From SZUA-152 sp964401355 (GTDB lineage Bacteria; Pseudomonadota; Gammaproteobacteria; SZUA-152), in assembly GCA_964401355.1 (NCBI GenBank), contig CAYNYJ010000003.1, positions 8,296 through 72,295 of the forward strand: DNA of 64,000 bases, written 5' to 3'. Shown here piece by piece: positions 9,468 through 18,552 of this stretch. Within the stretch, counting starts at the first letter, position 1. Each line of letters opens with the position of its first letter. The notes beneath the pieces are model-generated. The model did not search any database. It saw nothing but the letters and a program-made list of their open reading frames with translations, and was not told where the DNA came from. A program made the position numbers and the translations under genes.

Positions 9468-10202
9468 ATGCAAATCCCTGCTGTTAACAGCGCAGCCATT
9501 TCCCCCCTCAATCCGACTGCGTTGAGTCCTAAGGCAAATTCCAACGCCCCGACGATCAAGGATCCTGCCATCGCCCCAAGCGCCGTCGACAAAGTAGGTG
9601 CCCCCACCAGCACCGCCGACGCCACCAACACCAATAGCAGCGCAACCAGCAGCACGCCTGGCCGCAGCAACTCGTCCAATGGTACCCAACAGTTAACCGA
9701 TGCCGACCTGCGTCAGGTCGAACAATTACAGGTGCGTGATCGTGAAGTCCGCGCGCACGAGAGCGCACATAAGGCAGCCGCAGGTAACCTCGTCAAAGGA
9801 GGTGCCAACTACACCTATGAATCAGGCCCGGATGGACGACGCTATGCCGTCGGCGGTGAAGTCAGTATCGATACCGCCCCGGTGGCCAACGACCCGCAAG
9901 CCACCATACAAAAGGCCCAAACGATCCGCGCCGCAGCACTGGCCCCGGCACAACCCTCCAGCACCGATCGTGCGGTGGCTGCCAAAGCCAGTCAGATCGA
10001 GTCCTCAGCACGGACAGAACTGTCCTCAGCCAAGGCCGAAGAATCTCAAATGAACCCGAAAGAAAACACAGAATTTTCAACAGTGCCAGACACAGAATCG
10101 CCAACGGCCAAATCGAATACGGGAATCGACCGTTATCAGGACACGCTCAATCCACGTGCACCATCTGATCTGCTCGGCCAACTGTTAAACACCTCGGTTT
10201 AA
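9468..10202 (+). CDS. SprA-related putative metalloprotease
   Basis: A 244-residue protein. The N-terminal ~80 residues are Ser/Thr/Ala/Pro-rich and look disordered. The core from about residue 85 has REVRAHESAHKAAAG with HESAH at 97-101 (an HEXXH zinc motif), then YTYESGPDGRRYAVGGEVSI. This is the conserved block of the SprA-related family (putative metalloproteases). Members are found in many proteobacteria and are named only by resemblance; the substrate is unknown. The C-terminal tail is again polar. It follows the small rod-like gene by 33 bases, suggesting a two-gene unit. Downstream are two copies of a 37-bp repeat and then the convergent tonB-like gene. Confidence 0.8.
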   Translation: MQIPAVNSAAISPLNPTALSPKANSNAPTIKDPAIAPSAVDKVGAPTSTADATNTNSSATSSTPGRSNSSNGTQQLTDADLRQVEQLQVRDREVRAHESAHKAAAGNLVKGGANYTYESGPDGRRYAVGGEVSIDTAPVANDPQATIQKAQTIRAAALAPAQPSSTDRAVAAKASQIESSARTELSSAKAEESQMNPKENTEFSTVPDTESPTAKSNTGIDRYQDTLNPRAPSDLLGQLLNTSV

Positions 10203-10225
10203 AACAAAGCAATCAAAAGAACCAC

Positions 10226-10299
10226 TCAGTGGCAGCCCTGTGCAAAGGGACAAGAAACCATTTCAGTGGCAGCCCTGTGCAAAGGGACAAGAAACCATT
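10226..10299. repeat. Two head-to-tail copies of a 37-bp repeat
   Basis: Copies at 10226-10262 and 10263-10299 are identical by eye. Each begins TCAGTGGCAGCCCTGTGCAA and ends GGGACAAGAAACCATT, with an internal CCCTGTGCAAAGGG that can form a short hairpin. There is no spacer between copies, and they lie between two convergent genes, so a terminator or RNA-processing role is possible but not shown. Confidence 0.8.
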
Positions 10300-10325
10300 T
10301 GCCGATAAATAATCACAAACACAAT

Positions 10326-11267
10326 TTAAGTCGGCAGAAAATCGATAGGGTAGGTCACCACCATCACTTCAACATCACGGGCACCGAAGTTTAGTAATTT
10401 AACCCTGGCAACCAATCTTCTTTCCAATCTTTCATCATTCAATTCACTGGATATTATTTTGCACGCGGTTACCCGCCCTGAAGCCGCAATGGTAATTTCC
10501 AGCACCACTTTTCCTTGCAGGGTAGGATCCTTACGTAAGGCACGACTGTACAAAGAATAAATCGCTCCTTTATTTCTATCAAAGACAAGAGAAACTTCTT
10601 CATAAGTGCGCGATAATTTTCCGGAACCCCCGCCACCCGTCACCCTGGGGCCAGCCTTTGCCACCATCTCCACCGGACTTTCCACTTGCGTAGTTTCACG
10701 TCCGGCAAGCGCACTACGGCCAACACCACTACTCAAGCGTGAAGTATCAATACCACCACTGCCCGACGCGCCAGAAGTCAGGATATTTCGCTTCATGGCT
10801 TTCGCAGCTGTAGCGCCCTTGGCCAAAGGACGATTCTTATTCAGCGCCGTGGTGACAGGTGCATCCCGCAAATCAGCCAATTCATCAGCGAAAGCTAACA
10901 AGCCCGAAGAGGCGGCTTTTTTACGAGCTTCAGCGACACGATCAACCTCAGGTTTTTTCTCGACCTTCTTTTTAGGTTTTTCTTCCTTCTTTTTTTCTTT
11001 CTTCTTCTCTTCCTTTTTTTCTTTTTTCTTTTCTATTTTTTTAGGAACAGGTTTCGGTTTTTGTTTTTCCAATAATAACTGTGCCAAACGAGGCGGCAAC
11101 TCTTCCACTTTATCCCGATCGACTTCCGGCAAGGGTATAAATGGAATACCCAAGCTAAATACAAACGTCAACCCCATCGCAATAACAAGAATTTTTCTGA
11201 AGCGACCTTCGTCGTCGTCCAGACGAGTCCAGGGCAATATATATGAGCGATAGACGAGTACAGACAC
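10326..11267 (-). CDS. TonB/AgmX-like energy transducer
   Basis: A 313-residue protein with the TonB layout. A single N-terminal membrane helix spans about residues 24-46. A Pro/Lys/Glu stretch follows, with an extreme Lys/Glu run at about 68-106, then a polar linker. The C-terminal domain (about 215-313) includes GKVVLEITIAASGRVTACKI and ends in VVTYPIDFLPT, resembling the AgmX/PglI C-terminal domain and TonB C-terminal fold. TonB-type proteins carry force from an ExbB/ExbD motor to an outer-membrane partner. It is the last gene of exbB-exbD-exbD-tonB, starting 7 bases after the exbD stop. AgmX-type domains occur in the Myxococcus gliding machinery, so the role may be mechanical rather than nutrient uptake. 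Confidence 0.85.
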   Translation of the reverse strand: MSVLVYRSYILPWTRLDDDEGRFRKILVIAMGLTFVFSLGIPFIPLPEVDRDKVEELPPRLAQLLLEKQKPKPVPKKIEKKKEKKEEKKKEKKKEEKPKKKVEKKPEVDRVAEARKKAASSGLLAFADELADLRDAPVTTALNKNRPLAKGATAAKAMKRNILTSGASGSGGIDTSRLSSGVGRSALAGRETTQVESPVEMVAKAGPRVTGGGGSGKLSRTYEEVSLVFDRNKGAIYSLYSRALRKDPTLQGKVVLEITIAASGRVTACKIISSELNDERLERRLVARVKLLNFGARDVEVMVVTYPIDFLPT

Positions 11268-11274
11268 GAATAAA

Positions 11275-11781
11275 TTATCCTTTGTCTCGTTTACGCAAAA
11301 CAGCCAGAGAGATATTGGTGTAATTTGCCTTGGTACAGGTCAGCATGATCTTTTTCAGCAACGCAAAAGGAATTTTTTTGTCGCCCATAATTGTAACTTC
11401 ACGCGGCAGGGGCTTTCCATCTGCGGCAAACTTACGCACTGTTCGTTTTGCCAAACGTAGCAATTCATCTTTGAGCGGTTTGATTTCAATGCTTTTGGTT
11501 CGCGCTACTTCAGACACCGTGGCCACCTTTCTTCCCTGCACAATGATGTCTTTCTCGCTAACAATGATGACCACTGTTTCTTTGGGCAATTGATCAGAGA
11601 TAGACTCAGGAAGCTTGATTTGCTTCGCACTCGGCAAATCCTGAACCGAAGAGGAACTTACCAATAGAAAAAATACCAGAATAGTAAAGATGTCCATCAA
11701 CGACACCATATTCAATGTGGCGTTACGTTTTGTACGCGCATGATGCCGCATCATACGTTTGGCGCGACGCGACTCACTCAT
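11275..11781 (-). CDS. ExbD/TolR-like motor protein, Asp-containing
   Basis: A 168-residue protein with a basic N-terminal tail, one membrane helix (about residues 25-45, LNMVSLMDIFTILVFFLLVS) and a periplasmic domain. Asp30 in SLMDIF occupies the place of the proton-binding Asp (ExbD Asp25 in E. coli, TolR Asp23). ExbD-type proteins sit as a pair inside an ExbB pentamer and turn or shift as protons pass. The gene overlaps the second exbD-like gene by 4 bases (ATGA), so the two are translationally coupled and probably made in matching amounts. It ends 7 bases before the tonB-like gene. Confidence 0.88.
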   Translation of the reverse strand: MSESRRAKRMMRHHARTKRNATLNMVSLMDIFTILVFFLLVSSSSVQDLPSAKQIKLPESISDQLPKETVVIIVSEKDIIVQGRKVATVSEVARTKSIEIKPLKDELLRLAKRTVRKFAADGKPLPREVTIMGDKKIPFALLKKIMLTCTKANYTNISLAVLRKRDKG

Positions 11782-12272
11782 GGCGCGTCACCAATGGCAA
11801 TCAATGGAAACAGCTCTTTCCTCACAACCGACGCGACTTCCACCACCTTTACTTCACGAACGGTATCCATGGCTTTGACCAACAATTCATATTCAATATT
11901 TGGCTCAAGCAAAATACTGATATTTTGTTTCTCTGGGAATCGCGTTTTAAGTTTAATAAGAAGATCGGAAAGCGCTGAAAAATCATGCTTGCCATCCACA
12001 TTTTTTATCACTTTTAGAACGCCGCCAATAGTGTCTGCCACAACCAGCTTATCCTTGCGCACGATCACCTCGAAATTGCGCACCTTCTTTTGGTCATTCT
12101 TGGTTTGCAACGTTGAATCTGGCGGAAGATTGAGCTCCAAAATGCTGAGTTGAGAAAATGCTGCAGACAACAGCAAGAACGGAATAAGCACCACCATTAA
12201 ATTCATAAAGGCTGTGACATCAAGTTCCGGCACGCTACGATGGGCACGTCTGACGCGTCTTCTTACTGACAT
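11778..12272 (-). CDS. ExbD/TolR-like protein with Asn in place of the membrane Asp
   Basis: A 164-residue ExbD-like protein with a basic N-terminus, one membrane helix (about residues 20-40) and a periplasmic domain. In the usual motif (V-T-P-F-I-D-V-M-L-V-L) the conserved acid is replaced: here VTAFMNLMVVLIPFLLL places Asn24 at that position. The only nearby acid is Asp18, before the helix. If it pairs with the neighbouring ExbD, the pair would have one proton-binding Asp rather than two. It overlaps the following exbD gene by 4 bases and starts 15 bases after exbB. The family call is firm; the meaning of the Asn is inference. Confidence 0.85.
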   Translation of the reverse strand: MSVRRRVRRAHRSVPELDVTAFMNLMVVLIPFLLLSAAFSQLSILELNLPPDSTLQTKNDQKKVRNFEVIVRKDKLVVADTIGGVLKVIKNVDGKHDFSALSDLLIKLKTRFPEKQNISILLEPNIEYELLVKAMDTVREVKVVEVASVVRKELFPLIAIGDAP

Positions 12273-12287
12273 ACGAAATCGTTCCGC

Positions 12288-12944
12288 TTAATCTGCGCTA
12301 CGAGCGCTTTCTTTACGAAACTCGGTGAGCGAGTTCAGAAACTTCACCGTTGCCATTTCCATGCTGTCAACAATCTCCGTTGTCTTGGTTTGCAGCACCG
12401 TAAACATCAACAGCAGCGGAATGGCCGCCATCAAACCAAAAGCAGTGGTATTCATGGCAACAGAAATACTCGCTGAAAGTAAATCCGCCTTATCCGCAGG
12501 ATTAGCGTTTGCCACCGCACTAAAGGCCTGAATCAAACCAATAATAGTGCCTAACAAGCCCAGCAACGTAGCAATGTTCGCAAAGGTGGCCAGATAATGT
12601 GTGCGCTTTTCAAGGCGAGGGATAACCTCCATCAAACCTTCTTCCATCGCAATTTCAATATCATCACGGTGACTGGTCAACCGCAAACGGCTCAAGCCGT
12701 ATGACATAATTTTACCCACCTCAGATTTCGAACGGCTACTGATCGCCATCGCCTGTTTATAATTATTAACTTTCAGTAGCGGCGTTAATTTATTCCACAT
12801 GCTACGATTTTTTAGCTTGGATACACTGAGGTACACATACCGCTCAATCGCAATTGCCGCACCCAACGCAAACACCACCAAGATGGGGTACATGAACGGC
12901 CCCCCCTCCTGGAAAAATTTTACAATCGCGTTAAAGACTTCCAT
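12288..12944 (-). CDS. ExbB/TolQ/MotA-family proton channel protein
   Basis: A 218-residue protein with an N-terminal membrane helix (about residues 17-36), a cytoplasmic region, and two further helices: FANIATLLGLLGTIIGLIQA and the later AMNTTAFGLMAAIPLLLMFT. The Thr and Gly pattern in these helices is that of the TolQ/ExbB/MotA proton channel family. Such proteins form pentamers around two ExbD subunits and conduct protons to power work across the envelope. It is the first gene of the exbB-exbD-exbD-tonB group, with about 240 bases before it. That gap separates it from the TPR genes upstream on the same strand, so a promoter there is likely. Confidence 0.93.
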   Translation of the reverse strand: MEVFNAIVKFFQEGGPFMYPILVVFALGAAIAIERYVYLSVSKLKNRSMWNKLTPLLKVNNYKQAMAISSRSKSEVGKIMSYGLSRLRLTSHRDDIEIAMEEGLMEVIPRLEKRTHYLATFANIATLLGLLGTIIGLIQAFSAVANANPADKADLLSASISVAMNTTAFGLMAAIPLLLMFTVLQTKTTEIVDSMEMATVKFLNSLTEFRKESARSAD

Positions 12945-13186
12945 ACCCTTCTCCTTACATCACAATATGTCATCATTATGCTGATATTTATGAGCATTAA
13001 GGCACTCATCATGTCATAAACACGCCGCTAAGCGCTTGATGTAGCTCACAACATCCGCAGTAGATCACACCAGAAACACAGTATTAAACGGCCATCTATT
13101 GAGGTTCTTGAAATTTATCGATAAAACGAGGAAAACCAACCCAAATTTTTACGACAGATACTTGATCAACAACCCACAACTAGAAG

Positions 13187-13462
13187 TTATTTAACCCCAG
13201 CATCATATAACATTCCATAATATTCAACCTGACGCTGAAAAACATCCCTATCCAAAACTTCCCATGAAGTATCAAACGAGCTGCTACCAGCACCACCCAA
13301 TAGCGAACCCAAACGTGAGCTCTTCCACGGCACGATATACAGTATCTTCGGCAGCTCGCGGCTACCCTGAATAGCCGTTGAATCCAGCTCGATTCGATCC
13401 GCAGCAAATATATCCGGCGAGGTGAAAATGATCATGGCGGCAGCAACAAGATAAAATCTCAT
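13187..13462 (-). CDS. Small secreted protein of unknown function
   Basis: A 91-residue protein with a clear signal peptide (MRFYLVAAAMIIFTSPDIFA, cut near residue 20). The mature part, about 71 residues, begins ADRIELDST and contains GSRELPKILYIVPWKSS and a Gly/Ser-rich loop; I do not recognise the family. Its start codon shares one base with the stop codon of the TPR lipoprotein gene upstream (TAATG), a sign of translational coupling. It is probably a periplasmic or outer-membrane member of the same envelope machine as the neighbouring TPR and ExbB/ExbD genes; this is inferred only from position. Confidence 0.7.
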   Translation of the reverse strand: MRFYLVAAAMIIFTSPDIFAADRIELDSTAIQGSRELPKILYIVPWKSSRLGSLLGGAGSSSFDTSWEVLDRDVFQRQVEYYGMLYDAGVK

Positions 13463-14058
13463 TATTTTTTGGCCCTACGCGCTAAATCAACGATCCATTT
13501 CATCACTTCCTTGTCTTCCGTTTTGTTTTCTGCTCTGGCCAATTCCTGGTAACGTTTATAATGCACTAACGCTTCTGTCAGCTTGCCCATATACAGCTCA
13601 AGCAATATACCAAGATTGAGATGAGCATAAGCGTAATCAGGCTCAACCTGCAAGGCCTTTTCATAATAGGCAAAAGCTTCTTTAAATTTTCCCTCGGCGC
13701 GGTTAATAATTCCCAAGTGGTTTAGGCTGACGATATTTTTTGCATTAATGTTAAGCGCTTGTAGAAATTCGCTTTTCGCTTGCTCCATTTTATTCGCACG
13801 AAAATAAAGGATCCCCAGATTTGCGTGCGGCCCAGAGTAACTCGGATACCGTTCAATTAATTGTCGCAAAGCAGACTCTGCCTGCGCGTAATTGCCCTCA
13901 CGCATTGCCGACAGGGCATGTTCATAGGCCGTCGTAATTTTTGGATCAACCGTGGGAAGAAGTTTGCTTGTCTCTTTCTCACTCAAGCTACCAGGGCCCG
14001 TTGCCGCGCACCCGACAAGCAGCATAACGATAAAAACAATTTGTCCAAAACGCGTCAC
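13462..14058 (-). CDS. TPR-repeat lipoprotein
   Basis: A 198-residue protein with a lipoprotein signal peptide (lipobox LVGC, Cys near residue 17). Three to four tetratricopeptide repeats cover about residues 45-165; blocks such as AKSEFLQALNINAKNIVSLN and EAFAYYEKALQVEPDYAYAH show the pattern. The TPR fold is a protein-binding scaffold, here expected on the periplasmic face of the outer membrane. The stop overlaps the start of the small secreted gene by one base. The 133-base gap upstream separates it from the larger TPR lipoprotein. It resembles the small TPR proteins that accompany TolQR/ExbBD-type motors. Confidence 0.85.
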   Translation of the reverse strand: MTRFGQIVFIVMLLVGCAATGPGSLSEKETSKLLPTVDPKITTAYEHALSAMREGNYAQAESALRQLIERYPSYSGPHANLGILYFRANKMEQAKSEFLQALNINAKNIVSLNHLGIINRAEGKFKEAFAYYEKALQVEPDYAYAHLNLGILLELYMGKLTEALVHYKRYQELARAENKTEDKEVMKWIVDLARRAKK

Positions 14059-14191
14059 ATAGAACTCCTGCCAATAAAGGCCAAAGACAGCTTTAAATCT
14101 ACATTACGGTCCATCACCCCTCCTAGCAACCAATCTTTTAAACCAAACCTAAACACGCTTTCCGTTGCAATATCGTTTCAACAATCCACAA

Positions 14192-17029
14192 TTAATGAAT
14201 TAATTTTGAAACCATTTCGCTTCTTTCAGACTTGGCATAACGTATTGGGTTAAGCATTTTTAACTTACTAAAACTTTTTTCCATCCACTCGTCATACATC
14301 CCTTCACTGACACGACCAACATTTGATTCATGAATGTTAATCGACGTTTCTTCGAACGGGTAGGCTTGTTCTTCCAACAAAATATCATATTGCTCAAGCT
14401 CTTCTTCCGATAATCCAGACGGCCGCTCAGAACCCATCAATTCTTGACCAAACTCATTATAAATTTCCGCCAACCAGTAGACAGAAGCCGTTGTCACTTC
14501 TGCAATACCGTAATCTGCTGCCAAGGTATAAGCCGCAACAGCCTCTTCCATTTTTTGTTTCTTGCGTTTCAGATTTTTCTTCAGCGGCCGCACCAACTTA
14601 ATTTGCTGATAAGACTTCATCACCGGCGATGCCAATTCAAACGCCGCGGTTGCCGCCAGATACTGTGTACGCGCAGTGCTCGCGGCTCCTGCAGCTTTAT
14701 CCCGACGCAGAATCTCCTTTAACCAGTAGCGGCGATCACCTTGCCGCCCCGCCTTACCGTAAAGCACCGCAAGTTTATTACGTGCTTCCGTCGCCTGCTC
14801 CATCGGCTCAGGAAACATGCCAATATAACGTTTATAAGTACTCACTACCTTTTCCTGTACGCCGGCCTTTTCGTACAACTCAGCAGCCTGCCATACCGCT
14901 TCGCGCTTAATCTCAGGATCAGACTGACTCGCAGACATATTTTCCAGTTCACCAGCAGCCTTCACCGACTTTCCCATCTCCAGATAGGCTTTAACAAGAT
15001 TCCCAGAAACCCTTTCCGCCAATGGATGATTTGGATTTTTTTCACGAAAGGTAGAAAACTTTTCAACAGCTTGCGCCCATCGTTTAGACTCCATCAAGCT
15101 TGCGGCAATATCAAATTCTGCGGACACGATAACAGAAGAGCCAGGCGATACTTGTTTAACACGTGAAAACTGGGCAATCGCTCCTTGCAAATTACCCTTG
15201 GACTTCATGTACTCGCCCTGTTTATAAACAGCTGCCGCCAAACCATCAACTAACAGTTTTCGGCCTTGATCATCTTTTCCCATTAAACTCAAGGCGACCT
15301 TATATGCCACTTCCGCCCGGGTATAATCGCCTTTTTCGAATTCTGCACGGGCAATAATTTTCCAGGCCGTGCGCCGCGTTTCCGCCTTCGCCCCCTGTGA
15401 AATCTCAAGTATTTCTCGCGCAGCCACTGCCGCTTGCGCATATTTCTTTAACGCAAACATGTCCTGCGCGGCCTTGGTCAGCACTTCCGCAGCACGCGTG
15501 TCATCAGGAAAGGTTTTCCCAAAACGCAATGCGCTCCCCACCGCTAGACGGCTGAAAGTCAACTTTTGTTTCCCGCTCGCCTGTTTTTCCGCTTCAGCAT
15601 ACGACAACAAGGCCGCATAACCAGCTTCTGCATCTCTGCCGAAACGCAAATACTGATATGCTGTTTTTTCAAATTGCTTCGCGGAGCTTTCAAACTTGCC
15701 AGCTTCAAATAACAGCTCTGCATATAGAAAATTGAGTTTCTGCGAACTCTTGCTTTGTCGAAACCATTTTAGATGTTTGCGATACCAAACAAATGCCTGT
15801 TGATAACTTTCAGGCGTTTTTGTTTTTTGCGCCTGGGCATGAACATGTCTGACAACATCTTCGGAATTTTTTCTTAAGGCTATTTTCAGCTGGGCCAGGA
15901 TTGTGTCTTCCTGCTCTTCATATCGTTGCCAGTACGACCCATTAATCCGATAACGTTTAACAAAACTTTTTTTCTCTTCAATCAATACACTGGCGAACCC
16001 TGCCGCCGTATATGTTTCTATTGCTTTGAGATCAAACTCATAGGCTTGCTCATGCATGGGATACGCTTCTGAGAAGGCATGATAGGCAGTAGCCGCATCG
16101 CGCACTCGCCCTTGTTTGACATAAAACTCCGCTAATGCCTCGTATATCTGTATTTCATAATCACGCCGCGCCGAGCCTTTAAAAAAATCTTTTATAGCGT
16201 CAGGGCCACCCAATTCGTTGAAGCTCAGAATCGCAACCCGAAATACGTCATCAACGAGTTCTTTATCACCACGGCTTAATTCTTTCTTTGCGACAAGGCC
16301 AACGGAAGGTTTTAATTTACGATCCACCAATTCAAAAAAAGCGCGCAATGCACGTTGGTATTTTTCCTGCTTAAACAAGGCCCAACCCCGCTGGGCCATG
16401 GCCTTTTCAAAATAACGTGATTTTGAGCCCACCGTCAGCACCTGTGTATATGCCAGTTCTGCGGGTTTAAATCGGCGTAGGCCGAACATCAATTCACCCC
16501 GGCGAAATTGCAGTTCATCCCTGTTTTCTGCGCGCGAATTTATTGCCAATAAACTCTTCAAGGCGTTCAAGGCTTTTTCTGGCTGACCGGCCTGCTCGTA
16601 GGCTTTGGACAACTGGTAAAGCAGACCAGCACTTTGTGCTCCACCACTCGCCACCTTCAAAGCATCTTCGTATAATTTTATCGCGCCCCGATAGGTGATG
16701 TTACGCAAGGTGTCCAGATCGGCATCGACGCCCGCATCTCCCTGACCAAAAACCTCCATCTGTTTCTGGAAGCGTTCTTCACTACGCTCCATTTCCAAAT
16801 CTGCCAGACGACGCATTGCCTCAACCTTTTGCGATTCCTGTTTGGCCCCGGCCATGAATTCCCAATAATTATCCATCGCCTTATCGCGGCCACCGATGAT
16901 GGGAGATTCCGTATCAATCTGGATATCAAGCTCATCCAGATCGCCCAGGGTTTGCTGTTTGGGAGCACCGGCACAACCTGCCAATATCACACCCGTAATC
17001 GCCGCCAGAATCCATAAACGTCGACTCAT
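14192..17029 (-). CDS. Large TPR-repeat lipoprotein
   Basis: A 945-residue protein starting MSRRLWILAAITG with a lipobox LAGC and then CAGAPKQQ. Nearly all of the rest is helical and rich in TPR-like repeats (for example ALNALKSLLAINSRA, FRRGELMFGLRRF, and SPGSSVIVSAEFDIAASLME). The ATG start overlaps the stop of the upstream gene by 4 bases (ATGA), so ATG 17029 is preferred over an in-frame TTG 15 bases upstream. Large TPR lipoproteins of this size occur in the Myxococcus Glt envelope complex; any direct homology would need a search. I infer a scaffold spanning the periplasm or lining the inner face of the outer membrane, acting with the ExbB/ExbD motor downstream. Confidence 0.82.
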   Translation of the reverse strand: MSRRLWILAAITGVILAGCAGAPKQQTLGDLDELDIQIDTESPIIGGRDKAMDNYWEFMAGAKQESQKVEAMRRLADLEMERSEERFQKQMEVFGQGDAGVDADLDTLRNITYRGAIKLYEDALKVASGGAQSAGLLYQLSKAYEQAGQPEKALNALKSLLAINSRAENRDELQFRRGELMFGLRRFKPAELAYTQVLTVGSKSRYFEKAMAQRGWALFKQEKYQRALRAFFELVDRKLKPSVGLVAKKELSRGDKELVDDVFRVAILSFNELGGPDAIKDFFKGSARRDYEIQIYEALAEFYVKQGRVRDAATAYHAFSEAYPMHEQAYEFDLKAIETYTAAGFASVLIEEKKSFVKRYRINGSYWQRYEEQEDTILAQLKIALRKNSEDVVRHVHAQAQKTKTPESYQQAFVWYRKHLKWFRQSKSSQKLNFLYAELLFEAGKFESSAKQFEKTAYQYLRFGRDAEAGYAALLSYAEAEKQASGKQKLTFSRLAVGSALRFGKTFPDDTRAAEVLTKAAQDMFALKKYAQAAVAAREILEISQGAKAETRRTAWKIIARAEFEKGDYTRAEVAYKVALSLMGKDDQGRKLLVDGLAAAVYKQGEYMKSKGNLQGAIAQFSRVKQVSPGSSVIVSAEFDIAASLMESKRWAQAVEKFSTFREKNPNHPLAERVSGNLVKAYLEMGKSVKAAGELENMSASQSDPEIKREAVWQAAELYEKAGVQEKVVSTYKRYIGMFPEPMEQATEARNKLAVLYGKAGRQGDRRYWLKEILRRDKAAGAASTARTQYLAATAAFELASPVMKSYQQIKLVRPLKKNLKRKKQKMEEAVAAYTLAADYGIAEVTTASVYWLAEIYNEFGQELMGSERPSGLSEEELEQYDILLEEQAYPFEETSINIHESNVGRVSEGMYDEWMEKSFSKLKMLNPIRYAKSERSEMVSKLIH

Positions 17030-18549
17030 TGGCCGCTGCCCCAACGCTTCGAGGCATAATCATAGATTTGCGCCATGGAAAAACGCGCCTCGCCTGCATA
17101 ACCCAGCAAACGTTGTTGACGCTTTTCCAGTTCTTCCAATGCCAACACCTTGAGGTGAGTTTGCAGACGTTCCACCATGCCAATCACTTGGCCTTGCAAG
17201 CTCGCAATTTTCCCATTAAGTTTTTGGCGGTGCTGAGGTGCTAAATCATCACTGTCATCAATCTCCGATGACCATTGTTCCAGGCGTCCCATCGACAAGC
17301 GCAACTGTGCATAATTTTTTAAGGTTTCCTGAAATTCGTGGGTGGCAAACAATTGCCATAAATATCGACCCCCTGGAGTCTTGGGTAGTTCCGTCAAAAC
17401 CCAGCTTTCTGCCATTCCCTGATTACCGACGGCACGCGCCAACCTGTCCATCATCGAACCATTTTTAACCGCCGTTTCAGCCAGCGTTACCTGTTCCATC
17501 TCACTTTTAAAGGAGGCCAGCGCCTGTTGGTAATACTGTAATGCCTGCTTGTACGCATCCAGTTTGCCAAACGCAAAGGGCACCGCCAGCAGGCCGTCTT
17601 GCACGGCAGAATCACTGGGATTTTGCTTGATCAATTCCAACCATGGCACCAGGGACTTTTTATATTGCTGTTTCGCCGAATACGCGCGCCCCAGGCCTAA
17701 CAGAGATTTGCTCGACATCGGGCCTTGCAAACGTGTTTTTACGAAATAGGACTGCGCCTGATCCGGGTCTTTTTTACTGAGGTAATGGTATGCGAGGGTC
17801 AGGTTCGCCTTGTCACGCAAGGCGCGACTCTCTTCGCTGTGCGCGTCAGCAGCCCCTAGGTCGGCCAGCAGTTGACGACCTTCCTGCACCTCACCCTGAC
17901 GAAATAGCGCGACCCCAAGATTGAATCGACCGTAAGTCGCCCATACGGATTTTTCACTGAGTTGCTGTACCAGAGATTTTTGCCCCAGCTGGCGCAAATG
18001 CGTTTCCGCTTCATCGAAGCGCTGCTGTTGCATCAACAACATCGCACTCAACAATAAATACTCCTGCTGTGCCGGGCCGGACAAGGCAGTGACGATGCGT
18101 TTTAGCGTGGCCAACGCCTCGTCGATCTGCCGACGCTGATATTGCACTTTCGCTAGGCGCAGCCAGGCCAGATCGCGCAGCTGTTGTGGCTGGCCGCTCT
18201 CGCCCAACGCGGTGAATATTTCAGCGGCCTTATGATGCGCCCCGTAAGCAAGATACATCCCGCCCAACGCAAGCTGTAGTTGCGCAGGCGGCCCCTTGAT
18301 GCGCCCCTGTAACTGATCGGCCTTTAATTGGGTAAGAGCGGCAAAGGGGTTTCCCAGCAGCAAATCAAACTGTGCAGCGCGCACCATGGGGTCTTCAAGC
18401 TGTTGCCAGGCGACCGGGGCTGCGAGCGTGAAGCCAAAGGGGAGCAGGGCGAATGTACCCACGCCCAGCAGCCATGCCCGCAAACCGGGCAGGGATTTCT
18501 CCTGTGGACTGATCTTGCCCCGCTTATTCCCTCGCATCGACAACTCCAT
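17026..18549 (-). CDS. Secreted TPR-rich protein
   Basis: A 507-residue protein with an N-terminal basic stretch and then a hydrophobic segment (about residues 26-44) ending in LAAPVAW, likely a signal peptide. The body is alpha-helical with TPR-like units (GDARL-type helices such as AHHKAAEIFTALGESG, LRDLAWLRLAKVQYQRRQ, and LLLSAMLLMQQQRFDEAETH). The final ~60 residues look coiled-coil. ATG 18549 and an in-frame ATG at 18537 each have a plausible ribosome site (GGAAG and GGAG), so the start is uncertain by 4 codons. It overlaps the large TPR lipoprotein gene by 4 bases and begins 3 bases after the stop of the upstream gene, so the three are one transcription unit. Confidence 0.78.
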   Translation of the reverse strand: MELSMRGNKRGKISPQEKSLPGLRAWLLGVGTFALLPFGFTLAAPVAWQQLEDPMVRAAQFDLLLGNPFAALTQLKADQLQGRIKGPPAQLQLALGGMYLAYGAHHKAAEIFTALGESGQPQQLRDLAWLRLAKVQYQRRQIDEALATLKRIVTALSGPAQQEYLLLSAMLLMQQQRFDEAETHLRQLGQKSLVQQLSEKSVWATYGRFNLGVALFRQGEVQEGRQLLADLGAADAHSEESRALRDKANLTLAYHYLSKKDPDQAQSYFVKTRLQGPMSSKSLLGLGRAYSAKQQYKKSLVPWLELIKQNPSDSAVQDGLLAVPFAFGKLDAYKQALQYYQQALASFKSEMEQVTLAETAVKNGSMMDRLARAVGNQGMAESWVLTELPKTPGGRYLWQLFATHEFQETLKNYAQLRLSMGRLEQWSSEIDDSDDLAPQHRQKLNGKIASLQGQVIGMVERLQTHLKVLALEELEKRQQRLLGYAGEARFSMAQIYDYASKRWGSGQ

Positions 18550-18552
18550 GAA

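Noticed and set aside
10226..10299. Mini CRISPR array, because the unit ends in GAAACC
   Set aside because: Copies are directly joined with no spacer and no cas genes are nearby.
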